Origin: Rotaria sordida
Lineage: Eukaryota > Rotifera > Eurotatoria > Philodinida > Philodinidae
Direction: 5' to 3'
DNA length: 64,000 nucleotides
Assembly: GCA_905250125.1 (NCBI GenBank)
Contig: CAJNOL010000447.1
Coordinates: 62,001 to 126,000, forward strand
Part shown: positions 46,442 to 59,091 of the stretch, piece after piece
How the letters are laid out: every line of letters begins with the position of its first letter
Numbering within the stretch: position 1 is the stretch's first letter
The notes under the pieces: model-generated
Told to the model about the DNA's origin: nothing
Seen by the model: the letters and a program-made list of their open reading frames with translations, nothing else
Databases searched by the model: none
Program-made: the position numbers and the translations under genes

Positions 46442-46893
46442 TATTTATTCAAATACCATCAAATCCTCTTTTTTTTAAATATTTTTCATTAAAAAACTTT
46501 CATACAGATTATAATTGAAAAATTCTTCCAACTTCTCCAATGATTAATTTTTTTTTTGTTTTACTCTAATATTATCATTGAAGAATTTAAAAAATCTTAC
46601 TTACTTTGAATCTATTTATTTTCAAAATAAAATACTTTTTAATATATTAAATTATTGAAAAAAGAAAAGACTCGTTCTTCATTCAACAGAATCAATAATA
46701 TACAAGAAATAAATTTTGCATAGAGTCACGCTTTGTTTTTTTTTCATAGCATAATCATAGAGAAATGTCCTATTCAATTAAAGAAATATTTCATAGAATA
46801 AATGACATATTTTCTAATGTAAAGATAATTTTAATTAATGATATTAAAATCTGTCATCTTTCCTTATCGAAAGAACTGAATGATAAAAAAAAA

Positions 46894-46966
46894 TGGAGAA
46901 GTTGGGCATCGATCCCAATACCTCTCGCATGCTAAGCGAGCGCTCTACCATATGAGCTACATCCCC
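46894..46966 (-). tRNA. tRNA-Ala (anticodon AGC)
   Basis: 73-nt cloverleaf: acceptor GGGGATG/CTTCTCC, D arm GCTC...GAGC, anticodon arm CTCGC-TTAGCAT-GCGAG with AGC, T arm TTGGG-ATCGATG-CCCAA, discriminator A. The G3-U70 pair that marks alanine tRNAs is present. There is a U6-U67 mismatch in the acceptor stem. A nine-nt T run follows directly downstream (Pol III terminator). It has no intron. Confidence 0.95.
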
Positions 46967-47326
46967 GTGTCACTATCCAAAAAAATATTCGCAATCAACA
47001 TTAACAGATATCGATTTGTTACAAAGATGATATTGTTTCGTAGTTTTTTCATAACTAAATAAAATCAAATCGTATAGACAAGTTTAACAAATGTATTAGA
47101 GTATCAGATTTAGATTGGATCAGTTTAATCGAACTGAACCGATCACATCTCTAGTTCATTCAAGAAAAAAAACAAAATGATTCTGCTCATAATTGATATT
47201 ATCTACATTATTAATCTTCTTCAATAGAGAATAAAACTTTTATACCGATCAACTTTACAAAGAAAAAAACTAATTAGTTTTGAGTTATTGAATGATAATA
47301 TAAAAGAAAAAAAAAAGTAAATGATT

Positions 47327-47399
47327 TGGAGAAGTTGGGCATCGATCCCAATACCTCTCGCATGCTAAGCGAGCGCTCTACCATATGAGCTACATCCCC
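47327..47399 (-). tRNA. tRNA-Ala (anticodon AGC), second copy
   Basis: Sequence identical to the copy at 46894-46966, including G3-U70 and the U6-U67 mismatch. A T run for termination lies about 10 nt downstream. Only the tRNA itself is shared between these two; the flanks differ. Confidence 0.95.
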
Positions 47400-50300
47400 A
47401 TGTTTGGATTAATATCATTAAATTAACTCAAACACTTGTCAATTAAATTGACATGCATCTTTATTTTCTTTTTCTCACATCTATTTTTATCATTCATTTT
47501 ATTTCACACATAACACTTATGTGTTGAAAAAACGTTACAAAAATAAACAGAGAATATTTAGATTTTTTGTGAAATTATTTATTATTAAAAATAGAAACTT
47601 AAGTGTATGAATCTTTTATTAATTCTACTCTGAAAGAGAGGATTAATACCTCAAGACAGATAGTCGAATATGTAGTAATCTGATTGTATACTTATTTTTG
47701 AATAGATTTGATTCTTTTTTTGATGAAATTGTTTTGGTAGAGTTCTGTTGAACTATGTATAACAAGGACAAAGTAAAATTCTTTTGTTTCATGCAATAAA
47801 ATGAATAAATCATTGAAAAATAATTAGTTAACTAGTTATTTCAGTTAGAAATTCTTTCGCAAGAAAAACTTGTTTAGCAACTTTTACGATTTATTGTTTT
47901 TTTTTTAAAACTTTACTGGAAATATTCATAATTATTCAATGAAAAATAATTGACGAGCATGAGCAGAGACCTATTCTATATTCAGTTGAAATGCATAATA
48001 TAATTCCTATTAAAGCTAAGTTGAATGGTATTGATAAATCCAATAGCTTCAAAGAATGTTCTGGTAGATCTTTAGAAATTTTTTTATGATTTTGATTTCA
48101 ATATGAAATTAAAAAGAACTACTATTCTTATTTTAATTAAATCCATATATCTATAATTGAAATGATATATTCAAATCTGATAATGATTATCCAGTAACTT
48201 TAATTTCCATTGGAAATTATTTTGTTTTCATTGTATTTATTCGAGTATCTATGCGAAAAAAAATCAACGTCTTTGAAGAATTCATTAGATCATTGAGAAG
48301 TAAAGCCGACATTAATTATGGAGAGTTTACTCTTGAAAATTTATTAAATAATGAAAGCATAGAGAAAGTATAACAAATAAAAAAACAATAAATAGATTGA
48401 TTAATTTTACATTGAAATAAATATTGATGAAAATTTTAAAAGCACATATATATATGATGAATTAATAAGTAAAGATATAAATTAATCTGGAAAAGATCAT
48501 GCACAATGAAATAATATTATTAATTAATATTTTCAATCTTATTTTAAAAAATTTTCAAATAAAAATCTTTATATTATTCGAAAATTTTAAAAGTCAGATT
48601 ATTTTTAGATGATCTTCAAATTAAAGAATATGTAACTGATCATCTGAATTCATCACCTTAGTGAATGTACGAAGTTCAAGGTAGCCGTGTCTCCGTTAAT
48701 TATCTCAGTACATGAATACTTGTCAGATACTCATTTAGATCTCTGTCTAACTTCTATGTCATTCTACGAAAAAACTTTTCTACAAGTTAGTGGATCGAAT
48801 ATTTAGAAGAATTCTGTAGTCATCTGCCAAAAAAGTCATGGGTACGCAAAGGTTTCTGTGACATACCGATAACAGGATACCATATACTTAATAAATTGAT
48901 CAAGACAGGAGTAACATAAAAGAATCAAAAAATTAAATTAAAAAAAATCGAATTTCCATTTCTGATCACTTTTGTCAAAGATAATCTTCAATATGTTATA
49001 TACTTTGTTTTATATTTTTTGATGATAATATAATTCTTATAGACAAGAATAATCAAATTAAAGACAAACTGAATAACAAAAATGTCAATTATGACTAAAA
49101 ACATGCTACTGTCGCGTCACGATGATAAAATAAGAAAAGCTGACGCATATCTGTCAACAATGTAACTTTCAAATGTAGTCAAAGGTCGTCGAAATACAAA
49201 TTTCGATGTACTTAAATGGTCAAACGTCTCCCTTGTCGCGTATTTACTTTCATTACTGTGAGCATTACAAAAACCGACGGTAAAAGAAGAAATGATGGTG
49301 TACCGCCAATCTTTTCATTGTTCGATTGAAACGATCAGAACACAACTAAACATCGCAAGCTTATATATATATATATTAGTCAATATATCATATTCAGTTA
49401 CTACTAATAGTTTCTTTAAACCATGCTGGAACTAAGATTATTAGAGAAAAATTTTATTTTGAAGATGTCTCTGTAACTTGTTTTGATTGAAGTTGTCGTT
49501 GAACAAAAATGAGTCAACAGTATTATGGGTCTCATACGTGATAATCAAAAAACGCATTCAGAAAAATTTTGCTAAACTGCAGATGATAGTTCATTCTAAC
49601 ACTATCAACTTTACATATGTACGAAATGATAATTTGGAATTATTTTCACAATCCTATTCTTTCAGGAATGGCATATTCGAACATTTGATACTGTTGATGT
49701 TTTATTGTTCCTGTCAGATCCAATCAATAAGACACGTTACGCAACCAATGTCTAGAATGTTGTCTTTACACATGAAGATCTTGAAAGTATTCAACCAGAA
49801 TAGTGATGACCGATATCTTTTTATTGAATGTAAAGTATGACTTCATATTTCTTTCAATATTAAATTGTTTGTTTTTTTAGAAGCAGTAAGATTCAAATTA
49901 AAACTCGATACCGCTCAAAACAGCTTTACAGTGGCTCGACTTTGATGAAGCCGTTATACAAAAATGAATAAATAATCGCCGTGATAATCGTGCAGCCGAT
50001 AAACAATACTCAACGTTAAGATAAAAAACAATAGTAAAATATTTCTTTTGCTGACACTTATGATCCATTAATTTTTTTAGGCTCATTACGTGAACATTTT
50101 TATTCATTACTATTTGTTCATACCCGTTGGTTTCGATTATTGATACTGAACTATAGGGGTTTTTTTTATGCTACTGAAATAAATCTTGATATTTCACTAA
50201 ATTCAAAAGAATACAATGCGAAAGCAGGACAGACACAACGAAGCAACTAGTGAATAGATTCGAACTCTGGTCTACCGTTTGACTATGAATATACCGCCAG

Positions 50301-53211
50301 CTTATTACCGGTATAATGTCAACCAACGGTTTTCCCCTGTTCAAATCACATGGGCTATAAACGCATTCAAGCGAACACATCTCCCTCAAATGCGTTTGCA
50401 CGCCTTTCAAAATCAAACAAACGTTCGTTTTTTTTCTCGAATAATTTACGAAAAATTTGCGAATTTTAACATTTTTTGATTGTTTCCTATGATATGTCAA
50501 ATATTTGTCCATTAATTAATCTGTTCTTCATGATCCCTAACTGAATAAGGTCGGTTGCATGTTACTGAATCATCTATTTCTAAGTACCTTTTCCAACATC
50601 ATAATTCATCTTTTCATGCAATATGACATCTAGTTTTAAAAATACCTACATTATAATTATCTCAATTATATTTTCTTTATAAAAACAAGAATTTTTTATC
50701 ATTTCAGATCTCATTTTTCATGTTGCACAAGTTTATGATTTTTCGAATCTGTGATATTTTTTTTTTACCAGATACTTCATGTTTAAATAAATGATAATTA
50801 TGCTAAGAAATTCGAGCACTATATGATTAAACTACTTGAGAATGTTTTTTAAAAATGTTTTATAAACAAAGATAATTATTTCTATTCGTCTAATCCAACT
50901 GATTGAAAATAAGTATAAATTAAAATATACCTTTAATACATATATGTGGATCACCATCAATAATCGAGGTCATTGAATACTTTGTGGAACTCACATATAT
51001 TTTTGAGGGAAATAGTAAGTATAGGTTTTAAGTTCAAGTTTTTGTGGCTCTCCCAACACCTTCCTCATTACAGATCCTTCCCTCCCACCCCCTCCCCAAT
51101 TACAGACTCTACTAATTGAGAATAAAAGATATCAGACTTTCTAGAGTTTTTTTGAAAAATTGATCAAGTTAAAATTTTGAAAAATAATTAATATTATTGC
51201 TTGTGAGTTGATTAATATATAATAGTGCGTAAGATCTGCTATAGATATCATGAATGTGTAAAACAGACTTATATGTCAAATTAATTCAATGATTACAATA
51301 ATAAGAATATTAAATTAAGAAAAACGAATTTAAAAAAATGAAAAATAATGAGTGAATAGCAACGATGCAAACAAAAACTAGGGTATCCGTAAAAAAATAA
51401 AAAACTTTCTGTTTGAAATGCAGAAATTAACTCTTTCGCGGTGATAGGTCCCATCGGTGGGACCCAGTATAGGGTGATCCAAAAGCTCGTTGATCGTAGA
51501 AAAAATTGAATATCTGTGCCATCCTTTGACCAAAGGAGCTGATTCTTTCACCGTTGATAGAGGAATGTTCATAGCTCATATTGATAAGAGAAACGTCGAT
51601 AAAAGTTGTGTTGAAATACCACATTTGTTACAAATAAAGAAATAAAACCTTTCACGAATTATGAGAAAGCAATATTCATATCGCCGCTAATGGGTTAAGT
51701 TAAATAGAATTTGTTTATAAGAATATAAACCAAAACATATTGCTATGTGTTAACAAATTAAAAAGTCAATTATCTTATTAGTACGTGGTCTGATGAAAAA
51801 AAGCAAGCGAGAAAGCACAATTAATGGTGAAATGCACCACTAGCAGTGACGTATTTGTGAGTGTGATGGTCAGAAGATAAAATTATGATAGAAGCTACTT
51901 ATGACCAGTTCTCTTTAAAACTACGTTTTTATATTTTTTAAAAAACAAGAGTCTCACGTGAAAGATGGCGCCACATTACTATTCTTGAGCGAGGTATCAC
52001 TATGGCATCCAATCATGTAACGGCGTCGTCTCAATATTGAACTGTGTAACTCATTTCAAAACATTTGTATCTTCGGCATAATAGTTAACATACAAGGCTT
52101 TTTTTCAATCTTCTATAGGGTACAGTTACATACCAAAGCGTTGTTTGATTGTAGTGCATGAATTTTTTCTATTTCATTTATTAATACTTTACTCAAATAA
52201 AAAAAAATTATACGAATAGAAGAAAAGAATGAAATGCGACGAATAACGAATGAATATTTCTTTTTGAAAATCCTAAAAGATGAAAAGTGTGATGTTTTTA
52301 AAAAAACAAGAAAAAAGAATACATGAAGAGAAGAAAAGGATATTAATGATATATCTTCATGGCTGGCAGCAGTTTCTTGTGTCATCGCTCGCCGACTTTT
52401 GATTCTCGTTAATTTTATTCTCTGAGGTATTGATGTCACAGGTTGGGAGAAAGATCTTGAAGAAGAAGTAGTATTCTCAAAAGAAATAGAACTGTTAGAT
52501 GAAATTTTTTTATTAGAGTTCAGCGATTCGAAAAAATATCCGCAATCGAAACCATGGTTTCGATTCTGGTTCTGATGAGTAAAACTAAAGAACAAAGGTT
52601 CCAATTTCAGTTCCTAAAAATTGGAACCGGAATCGTTCATCTTATATTTAACTCTGAATAACTAATTTTTCTTTTTTTTCCCCGAAATTTGAATACTTTT
52701 TTAAAATTGTTAATGTTTTTACTATCAGAAAACAATTTATAAAACTGTAGATGAAATAAAATAAGAGAAATTATCTTCATATATGAAATAATTATATGAG
52801 GCTGTCAATTGTATAGAGGTTCTCTGAAATAAATTGGTGTTATATTTTTCTTTGTCTTTCCCATAATTGTCATAAGAAAGACCTGTTGTAATCATTTGCA
52901 ATTTTTTTGGAACATCTTCCTGGAAACCTTTATTATGTAAAAACAATTACTAGTTCCTTTCCGCAACTTGAAGTAAGACTATATTTACTTCTTTCTCAAT
53001 ATTTGCTTCTTTAATAATAACATCGTCAAGTGCTTCGTTCAATAACATGTCATTTTGGACATTCTCCGAGGATGCTAAACAGTTCAATACTGGTTGTTGG
53101 GATGTTGCTAATTTCCGGGTGATTTTCGTATAGCATGCCTTGTGAACATGCCTGTTAAGTAAAGGTCCATCAGATATATCGGTTTCAAAACGAAACCTAT
53201 AACTCATCCGC
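47400..53211. other. gene-free region with scattered remnants
   Basis: No intact gene. At 48654-48672 ccttagtgaatgtacgaag resembles the end of the GTAC-rich element at 2335, so this may be a solo or decayed end. Around 49668-49800 a frame reading WHIRTFDTVDVLLFLSDP...FTHEDLESIQPE with one stop looks like the remains of a coding exon of unknown origin. 51449-51466 is a ggtcccatcggtgggacc hairpin. The 163-aa frame at 52113-52604 (minus) and the 85-aa frame at 52950-53207 (minus) are not recognisable. Confidence 0.4.
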
Positions 53212-53244
53212 AGTTTATTTTCACTTTCAATTGAATTTATTGTA

Positions 53245-54180
53245 ATGAAGGTGACACAATTTATTTCTCACCGGGAAGCTATTGATAAATCTATAATTAA
53301 AAAAATTGCTGATGATTTTGTTGCCGAAGCAACCAAATATACACCAAAATATAAACTCGACTTTGTGCTAAATGCAGATCAGTCCAGTTTTCATTATGAA
53401 ATAGCTTTGAATCGCACCTTATCTTATTTGGGAGAAAAAACGACTTATGTATCAGTAAAATCTGTGAATGCCACAACCCACTCCTATACAGTGATATCTA
53501 TCACTAGTGCTGCTGGTTAACTACTCAGCCCTGTTTTTATTTGTCTTCAAGAGCCTACAGGTCGATTTTCAACCACGAAAACGGTCTTTTCAGCGCCAAA
53601 TATAGTAACAAGTTGCAGTAAATCTGGAAAATTAAATGCATCCTTGATAGAATATTGGATTAGAGAAGTTCTAGATAAAGTAGTCAGCAATCGATTTCTT
53701 CTTATGGTTGATCAATGGTCGCCACAGGTTGACATTACTGCATATGACAACAATTTGACAAAAGGCCAGTCGTGTAAATTATTAGTGATACCAAGAAGAA
53801 CGACATCAACTAAACAGCCTTGTGATACTTATTTTTTCCGGCAATGGAAAGTGTTAAAGAAAAGAATATATCATCGTGTATCTCTAGATGAATTAGATGT
53901 TGACTTAAGAAGTCGTGATGCTATCATCAAATTACAAAGTCTGGTTCATAATCAACTGAATTCTTCTATATTCAAACCAATGATTTCATATGCGTGGTCA
54001 ACTTGCGACTACATTCCAAAACAATACTTAAATTTCTCAAGCGTTATAGAAATTTGTTTTTCTTTTGATGCAAACAGTTGCTTAAATAGTAATTGTGACT
54101 AGAGCGCATTCATTTGTTGTAGTCGTTGTCGACGAATGTTGTGCTTCGACCATTTTTTTGTTGTGTATCATTTCCATTGA
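53245..54180 (+). pseudogene. CENP-B/Tigger-like DDE transposase, second copy, two stops
   Basis: Homologous to the transposase at the window start over its whole DDE part (KVTQFISHREAI..., LNADQSS, LMVDQWSP, KQPCDTYFFRQW, SLDELDVDLRSRD). It reads in one frame without introns, but a TAA at 53518-53520 and a TAG at 54100-54102 interrupt it. After the second stop the frame continues into the same Cys/His tail (CCSRCRRMLCFDHFF) and ends at 54180. The N-terminal DNA-binding helix-turn-helix was not found upstream. The DDE residues are still present. It is the same family as copy 1 but clearly diverged, so two old insertions rather than a recent duplication. Confidence 0.8.
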
Positions 54181-55768
54181 TTCAGTTCTTGATATATTGT
54201 CCGAATACAACGAATGAAACAATAAATAGATAGTCTGTCGAATTCGAAACATGAAAATCATAAAGCTTAAATTTTAGAATATAGAAAATAGTCTTGTTAT
54301 CGAACTTGCATTCTTCACACTGTATCATATAATTTTCCCGCATAAAAAAATAACATAAAAATATGAAAAGTAACACGACCTTAAACACCTTTTGATCTGC
54401 TACGTGAAAATGAGCGGCTTAAAGTGCTGCAACAAGTTTTTAAACTTCATCTTCTCTGACAATATTATGCTTAAAATCCCGATATTTCTAGTTTGATCCT
54501 CGAAAATAAACCCTACCATTTTTCTCATTTGAGGGTTCATGGAGAAAAATGAAACATACCACGAGAATCAGCTCGATGAGCTCTACAAACTGGCATATAT
54601 TCCGTTCAAAACTGGGCGTCACACTTGGGGACCTTTCCTCGTAAGTATAGTATATGACTAAAGTTCAAAGGTCTGTTATCCTATATTTTTTTCAATAAAA
54701 ATCTCTTAAATAATATCTTGAATTGATATTAGATTAGTCTAAAACACGTTGTTACTATAATAGTTTTCTGTTGAATAATCTTCATAGGTTTTTTTCATTG
54801 TTTTGCAAGTGTTCCTAAAATTGCTCAGTTTCTTAGATGTGATAGGCTTATTACTGCCGGGATACCAATTTTTTTTATCAAAATGCCGTGGTTCCTCTTA
54901 TTAATACTAGAAAAAGTGATTTTCGATTTCCAACTTGAAAATTTTGCATAGAGATAGACTTTAATAAGAATAGTTTATTGTAAAATATTCCGATCTATTG
55001 ATTGCTGCTCTTCTAACATACAGCTATGGTAAACACATGTTTTTTACGCTGCTCATATTCAACCGTTAATTTTGATGTTCTTATTTGAGCATAGCCAAAA
55101 TAGAATATTTCGGTGTCAATAATCTATTATCTTGAACTTTCTTAAGGGAATTCATAATTCATAATAACCTACATGATACACATAGGAGCGACTCAAAAGT
55201 AATTTGACACTTAGAAACATTCTTTGGTGAGCTAAAAAGTGAAGTCAAAGTCTCTTAAACACATTTAAACAGTTTCGACTCATATCTAAAACATAAATTA
55301 ATTTTCTAAGGATGATATATCAACATATGATTTAATATTGAAATGATGAAATAGCTCGAAGATTGATTATTAGACACTGTAGGTAAAACAATGTCTGTAT
55401 GAATATAATTATTTATTAAAGTTCACATATATATGAATATAGATCATATGAAAATAATTATCCTGTAATTCACAATTTAATTATCAGAGAGAAAAAACAA
55501 CAGATCACCCATAACTAGTTATTAGAAGAAGATTATTACAAAATAGATCATAGAAAAGTTTCATATAAATGAAACATCTTCATTCTTTTCTAGATTCGAT
55601 TAGTAAATATGTGATTGTCCGAGAAAGTAATCAAAAATGATCGCTGTTAATAGCGAAAGAAAGTCTATAAATAATAAATTATTTCTGTTGAGATATAGAA
55701 GTTGTTGATTGATTGAAAGAAAAAGAGAAATGAATATATATTTTGTTTTTTTTTTGAGTTCTGAATAA
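54181..55768. other. intergenic region with a dispersed repeat
   Basis: No gene. About 54936-55090 (ttttgcatagagatagacttt...gtttattgta...) resembles 61391-61560, a second copy of the same dispersed repeat. The rest is AT-rich and featureless. Confidence 0.45.
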
Positions 55769-56608
55769 TTAAATGTCAGAAGATAGAATAAGTTGAATAA
55801 TATGTTCAATCAAATAAATTTGTTCTTGTTGATCATTAACAACATGATCAGCTTTTTCAAGTAAGAGAAATGTTGAATCCTTTTTATTTGCTAATTTATT
55901 TTTAACAAAATTTTCCACTTGATCTTTAATATTATCAGGAACATATTCATCTTGTTTTGACCAAATCCATGTTATTGGTGTTTCAATATTTTCATAAATA
56001 TTTTTTAATTGTTCATCACTTAAATCACTTGAAAAAAGATCTTCTATTGAATTTTCTTGATTTAATGATAAACAACGTTCAATAGTTAATGGTGGATCAT
56101 GAAGATATCTTGGTAACCATTCTTTTTTATTTTCTAAATGATTTAAACAATAATCTAATTGATCTTTTGTTGATGAAAGTGTCGATAAATATTGTCTATC
56201 ACTAACAGGTCCTTGAAGAATAACTCGATGAATTTTAGGATGTTTTTTTTGTTGACGAAGATAATGAATAATATCTTGACAACCAGTTGAATGTCCCATA
56301 AGTATAATTGATAGTAAATGATTTCGATTATTAATTAAATAATCAATTAAAATATTTAAATCTTGAATATCATCATCAATTGTATGCCAACCATATTGAA
56401 GATTTGATGAACGAAATAATGGTTGAATTAATGAATATGGTTTTGAAAGAGATTCAAGTTTTGATGAAAGTTTTTCAACATAAGGAAGTGATAAAAGACC
56501 ATCTGTAAGACCACCAATAAGTATTAAACATCGAGATGATAATAATGAACCAGATTCAAATGCAACTAAATTTGATTTTGAATCATATACAAATAAATTA
56601 CCATACAT
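55769..56608 (-). CDS. DUF1749 (UPF0613/SidJ-like) alpha/beta hydrolase
   Basis: 279-aa single-exon alpha/beta hydrolase. The family signature is clear: LIGGLTDGLLSLPYVEKL (about 30-47), SSNLQYGWHTIDDDIQDL, and the nucleophile elbow GHSTGCQD (Ser107). Candidate acid residues are Asp220 (SKQDEYVP), with His255 (ADHVV) completing the triad. The family is best known from fungi and plants and includes a fungal siderophore esterase, but the substrate here is unknown. It is intronless in its coding part, unlike its neighbours. An acceptor (tatttattatag) abuts the ATG. A cytosolic enzyme is likely because there is no signal peptide. Possible horizontal acquisition, as is common in bdelloids, is an inference. 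Confidence 0.85.
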   Translation of the reverse strand: MYGNLFVYDSKSNLVAFESGSLLSSRCLILIGGLTDGLLSLPYVEKLSSKLESLSKPYSLIQPLFRSSNLQYGWHTIDDDIQDLNILIDYLINNRNHLLSIILMGHSTGCQDIIHYLRQQKKHPKIHRVILQGPVSDRQYLSTLSSTKDQLDYCLNHLENKKEWLPRYLHDPPLTIERCLSLNQENSIEDLFSSDLSDEQLKNIYENIETPITWIWSKQDEYVPDNIKDQVENFVKNKLANKKDSTFLLLEKADHVVNDQQEQIYLIEHIIQLILSSDI

Positions 56609-57431
56609 CTATAATAAATAATATTTCATTAAAAATTCTATAGAAGAAATAATAAACATCTGATGCATTCAAAATAGGTCAACAAGTCTATTTCGTTTAT
56701 TTATAATAGAAGACAATTCATTGTTTTTTTTTGCACAATACAATGAAGAATGACGAAAAATGAACAATTTGTTTTTCTGTCGATCAATCTAATTACATGT
56801 ATGAAATATAAGACAATTTTCCGATTGCTTGACACTAATAAATAATCCGTTGCGAAAGAACTTCCATCCTCAACTATTCTTTTTTTTGGATCATATAAAA
56901 AAATATTCTTTTTCTTTCTGTATCTTGTCACAGGAGAATCATTGATTTTTTCATCTTCTTCATATTAAATAAAGCTTTTTGACTTTTCTGTTAGAGGTCA
57001 CTTTGAGTTACACTGTTCGCTCGTCTATCTATCAATGTGAGGATGGATAGAGAATATTTTTCATTAAAGAGGAAAAAAGGCAGTCGTCATGTAGTCATTC
57101 AAAATGGTATTCATTCTTTTTCTTTTAGAATCGATAAGCAGAAATGAAGGAAAAAAAAAGAAGAATAGCCGTTGAAACACGATGCAGAAGAATAAAAGGA
57201 AGAAAAACACATCGTCTATTTTCAGCAAACGACAACGAGAACAATTTCTATTCATTCATTCATCCGTTCTTTCTACCAAATGCGTTGGTCAAAATGTTTT
57301 TTTTTTCTTTTCTTATTATAATTTAAAACTATATAGAAGAAACAAAAAAACAATATTTTTACTAGTTGAACTTATAATTATTTTGATTTATTTTAGTTAT
57401 TTTTAATTAAAATTTGAAATAAAAGGTAAAA
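56609..57431. other. divergent intergenic region
   Basis: 823 nt between the minus-strand hydrolase and the plus-strand helical protein, so both 5' regions lie here. No recognisable motif. Small frames around 56701-57406 on both strands look random. Confidence 0.45.
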
Positions 57432-58352
57432 ATGTCTGGTATAATAAATGCATTATTTGGACATCATAAAGATAAAGATGATAAAAAACATAATGAAAAA
57501 ACCGAAACAACAACAACAACAACAACAACAGCAACAAATCCAATTCCTGATTCATCATCAAATTCATCTATTGTTCATACAGCAATTAGTGAAGATGTTC
57601 ATGTGCAATCAGTTGTATCAACAGAAACAAATTCAAATGTTAATATTAAAAATTCAAAAAAAATAACTGATCTTATGAATAAACTTGGTAAATTTTTATA
57701 TTTTTTTCTAATATATATATATATGAAAATAAATAAAATATCTTTTAAATCTAAAGGTACAACACATAATCAAATAGATGAATATTCTAAAAAACGTACT
57801 GCTGAAATAAGTGAAGCTGTATCAAATGCAGTTGAAAAAGTTGTTGCTGATACAGCAGCTCAACAACAAAAATTATTAACTGATGCAAAAGAACGTTCAA
57901 ATACAATTGAAGATGAATATAAACAACATTTACAAGAACGTCTTGCTCAATTAGATACTGAAAAAGCTGTTTTATTAGCTGAACTTGAACGATCATTAAA
58001 TGAACGTCAAGAAGCTATTTTAACTAAAGCAAAACAAGATATTGATATTATACAAAATACGGCTAATGAAAAAAAAATGGCTATTTTTAAAGAAGCACAA
58101 GCTAGAGCTAATCAACAAATTGATCAAATTACCGAAAAAGTTGCTGAACTTGTTGCTGAAGATGCACAACGAAGACTTCAATCAACAACTCAAACAGTTC
58201 GAATTTTTATTTTTTATTTTTATTTTATTTATTTATTTTTTCTTTAGATTATAACAACAAAATCTATTGCAACAGGAGAAAATCATACACCATCACCTAG
58301 TGTTTCTTCACATACTGCAACAAATACGAGCAGAACATCAGAATCTCATTAA
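57432..58352 (+). CDS. hydrophilic long-helix protein, LEA/CAHS-like in character
   Basis: Three exons: 57432-57687, 57757-58196 and 58248-58352, with introns of 69 and 51 nt. The product is 266 aa. The N-terminus (MSGIINALFGHHKDKDDKKH) is followed by a Thr/Ser-rich disordered stretch including a Thr8 run. Residues about 90-235 form one continuous, charged, Ala/Gln/Glu/Lys-rich amphipathic helix (KKRTAEISEAVSNAVEKV, LLAELERSLNERQEAIL, EKKMAIFKEAQARANQQI) without Pro or Gly. The C-terminus is Ser/Thr-rich and disordered. This layout, a disordered head and tail around a long charged helix, is that of desiccation-related LEA or tardigrade CAHS proteins. I cannot show homology, and a generic coiled-coil protein is the alternative. 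It is probably cytosolic. Confidence 0.75.
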
Positions 58353-59091
58353 TTAACACATACAATTATTAAACAATAAGAATGAAAAAAAAAAGAAATA
58401 TTTTATTTTGTGTTTATTCATGCTTATTTCATATTAATCTCGCTTTAATATTCTATCGATATTGATTTAAACAGATTTTTCTTGTGTTTTCGTATTTATC
58501 CTAGATTGTTAAACAAAACAAGATATTTTATTGAAAAACAAATAAAAAAAGATTTTAAACTCAATATTTATTTCAAATTATAAAATAATCATATCAATTA
58601 TTATGTTCAATATTATTCTTGAGGGAATAAATTCAAGTGTTCGATTGTTTTTTTTTTCATCGAAACTTTATTTAAGTGAGAGACTATAGTGGCTAATATA
58701 AAAATCTAAGAGAGTTTCGCTGTTTGACCCTTTGTTCTTGAGATATCGAGTTTTTTACAAGAAAATTGTGCCTCACTTCAGTAGAGACCGTGCAGGTTGA
58801 TCCCGATGAACTCTTCTCGTCTGACAAATGTACAGGATACGCTACCCATCAAATACATAAAACTAGTGCCCGATTCATTATGGGGATGCACACCAACAGC
58901 AAAATAAATTTTTGTTTCTCAAAAAGATTTTTTACTCGTATGCCCTCCGGGCGTTTTTTTGCTAAGGGAGAGAGGTGCTCGGGCATCCTGTGCACCTCCT
59001 GGGCACGCCCATAATCGAATAAACGCTTACTTCCTCAGATTCCATGAAAATCGGATTTCAAATTTTGATTTAGAGCTTGACACAAATGAAT

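Noticed and set aside
52113..52604. 163-aa ORF on the minus strand
   Set aside because: The second half is low-complexity Phe/Lys; no domain. It may overlap decayed transposon sequence, but I cannot support a gene.
52950..53207. 85-aa minus-strand ORF with a His/Cys pattern (RHVHKACYTK)
   Set aside because: The pattern resembles zinc motifs of some transposon proteins, but one short motif next to a plus-strand transposase relic is too little to call a gene.
54845..54854. ggcttattac decamer, like the start of the bdelloid spliced leader as I remember it
   Set aside because: Only 10 nt match, the following bases differ, and no donor site or Sm site follows; expected by chance.
58766..59014. 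82-aa ORF in a GC-richer patch
   Set aside because: No recognisable domain; it borders a transposon and contains a hairpin.
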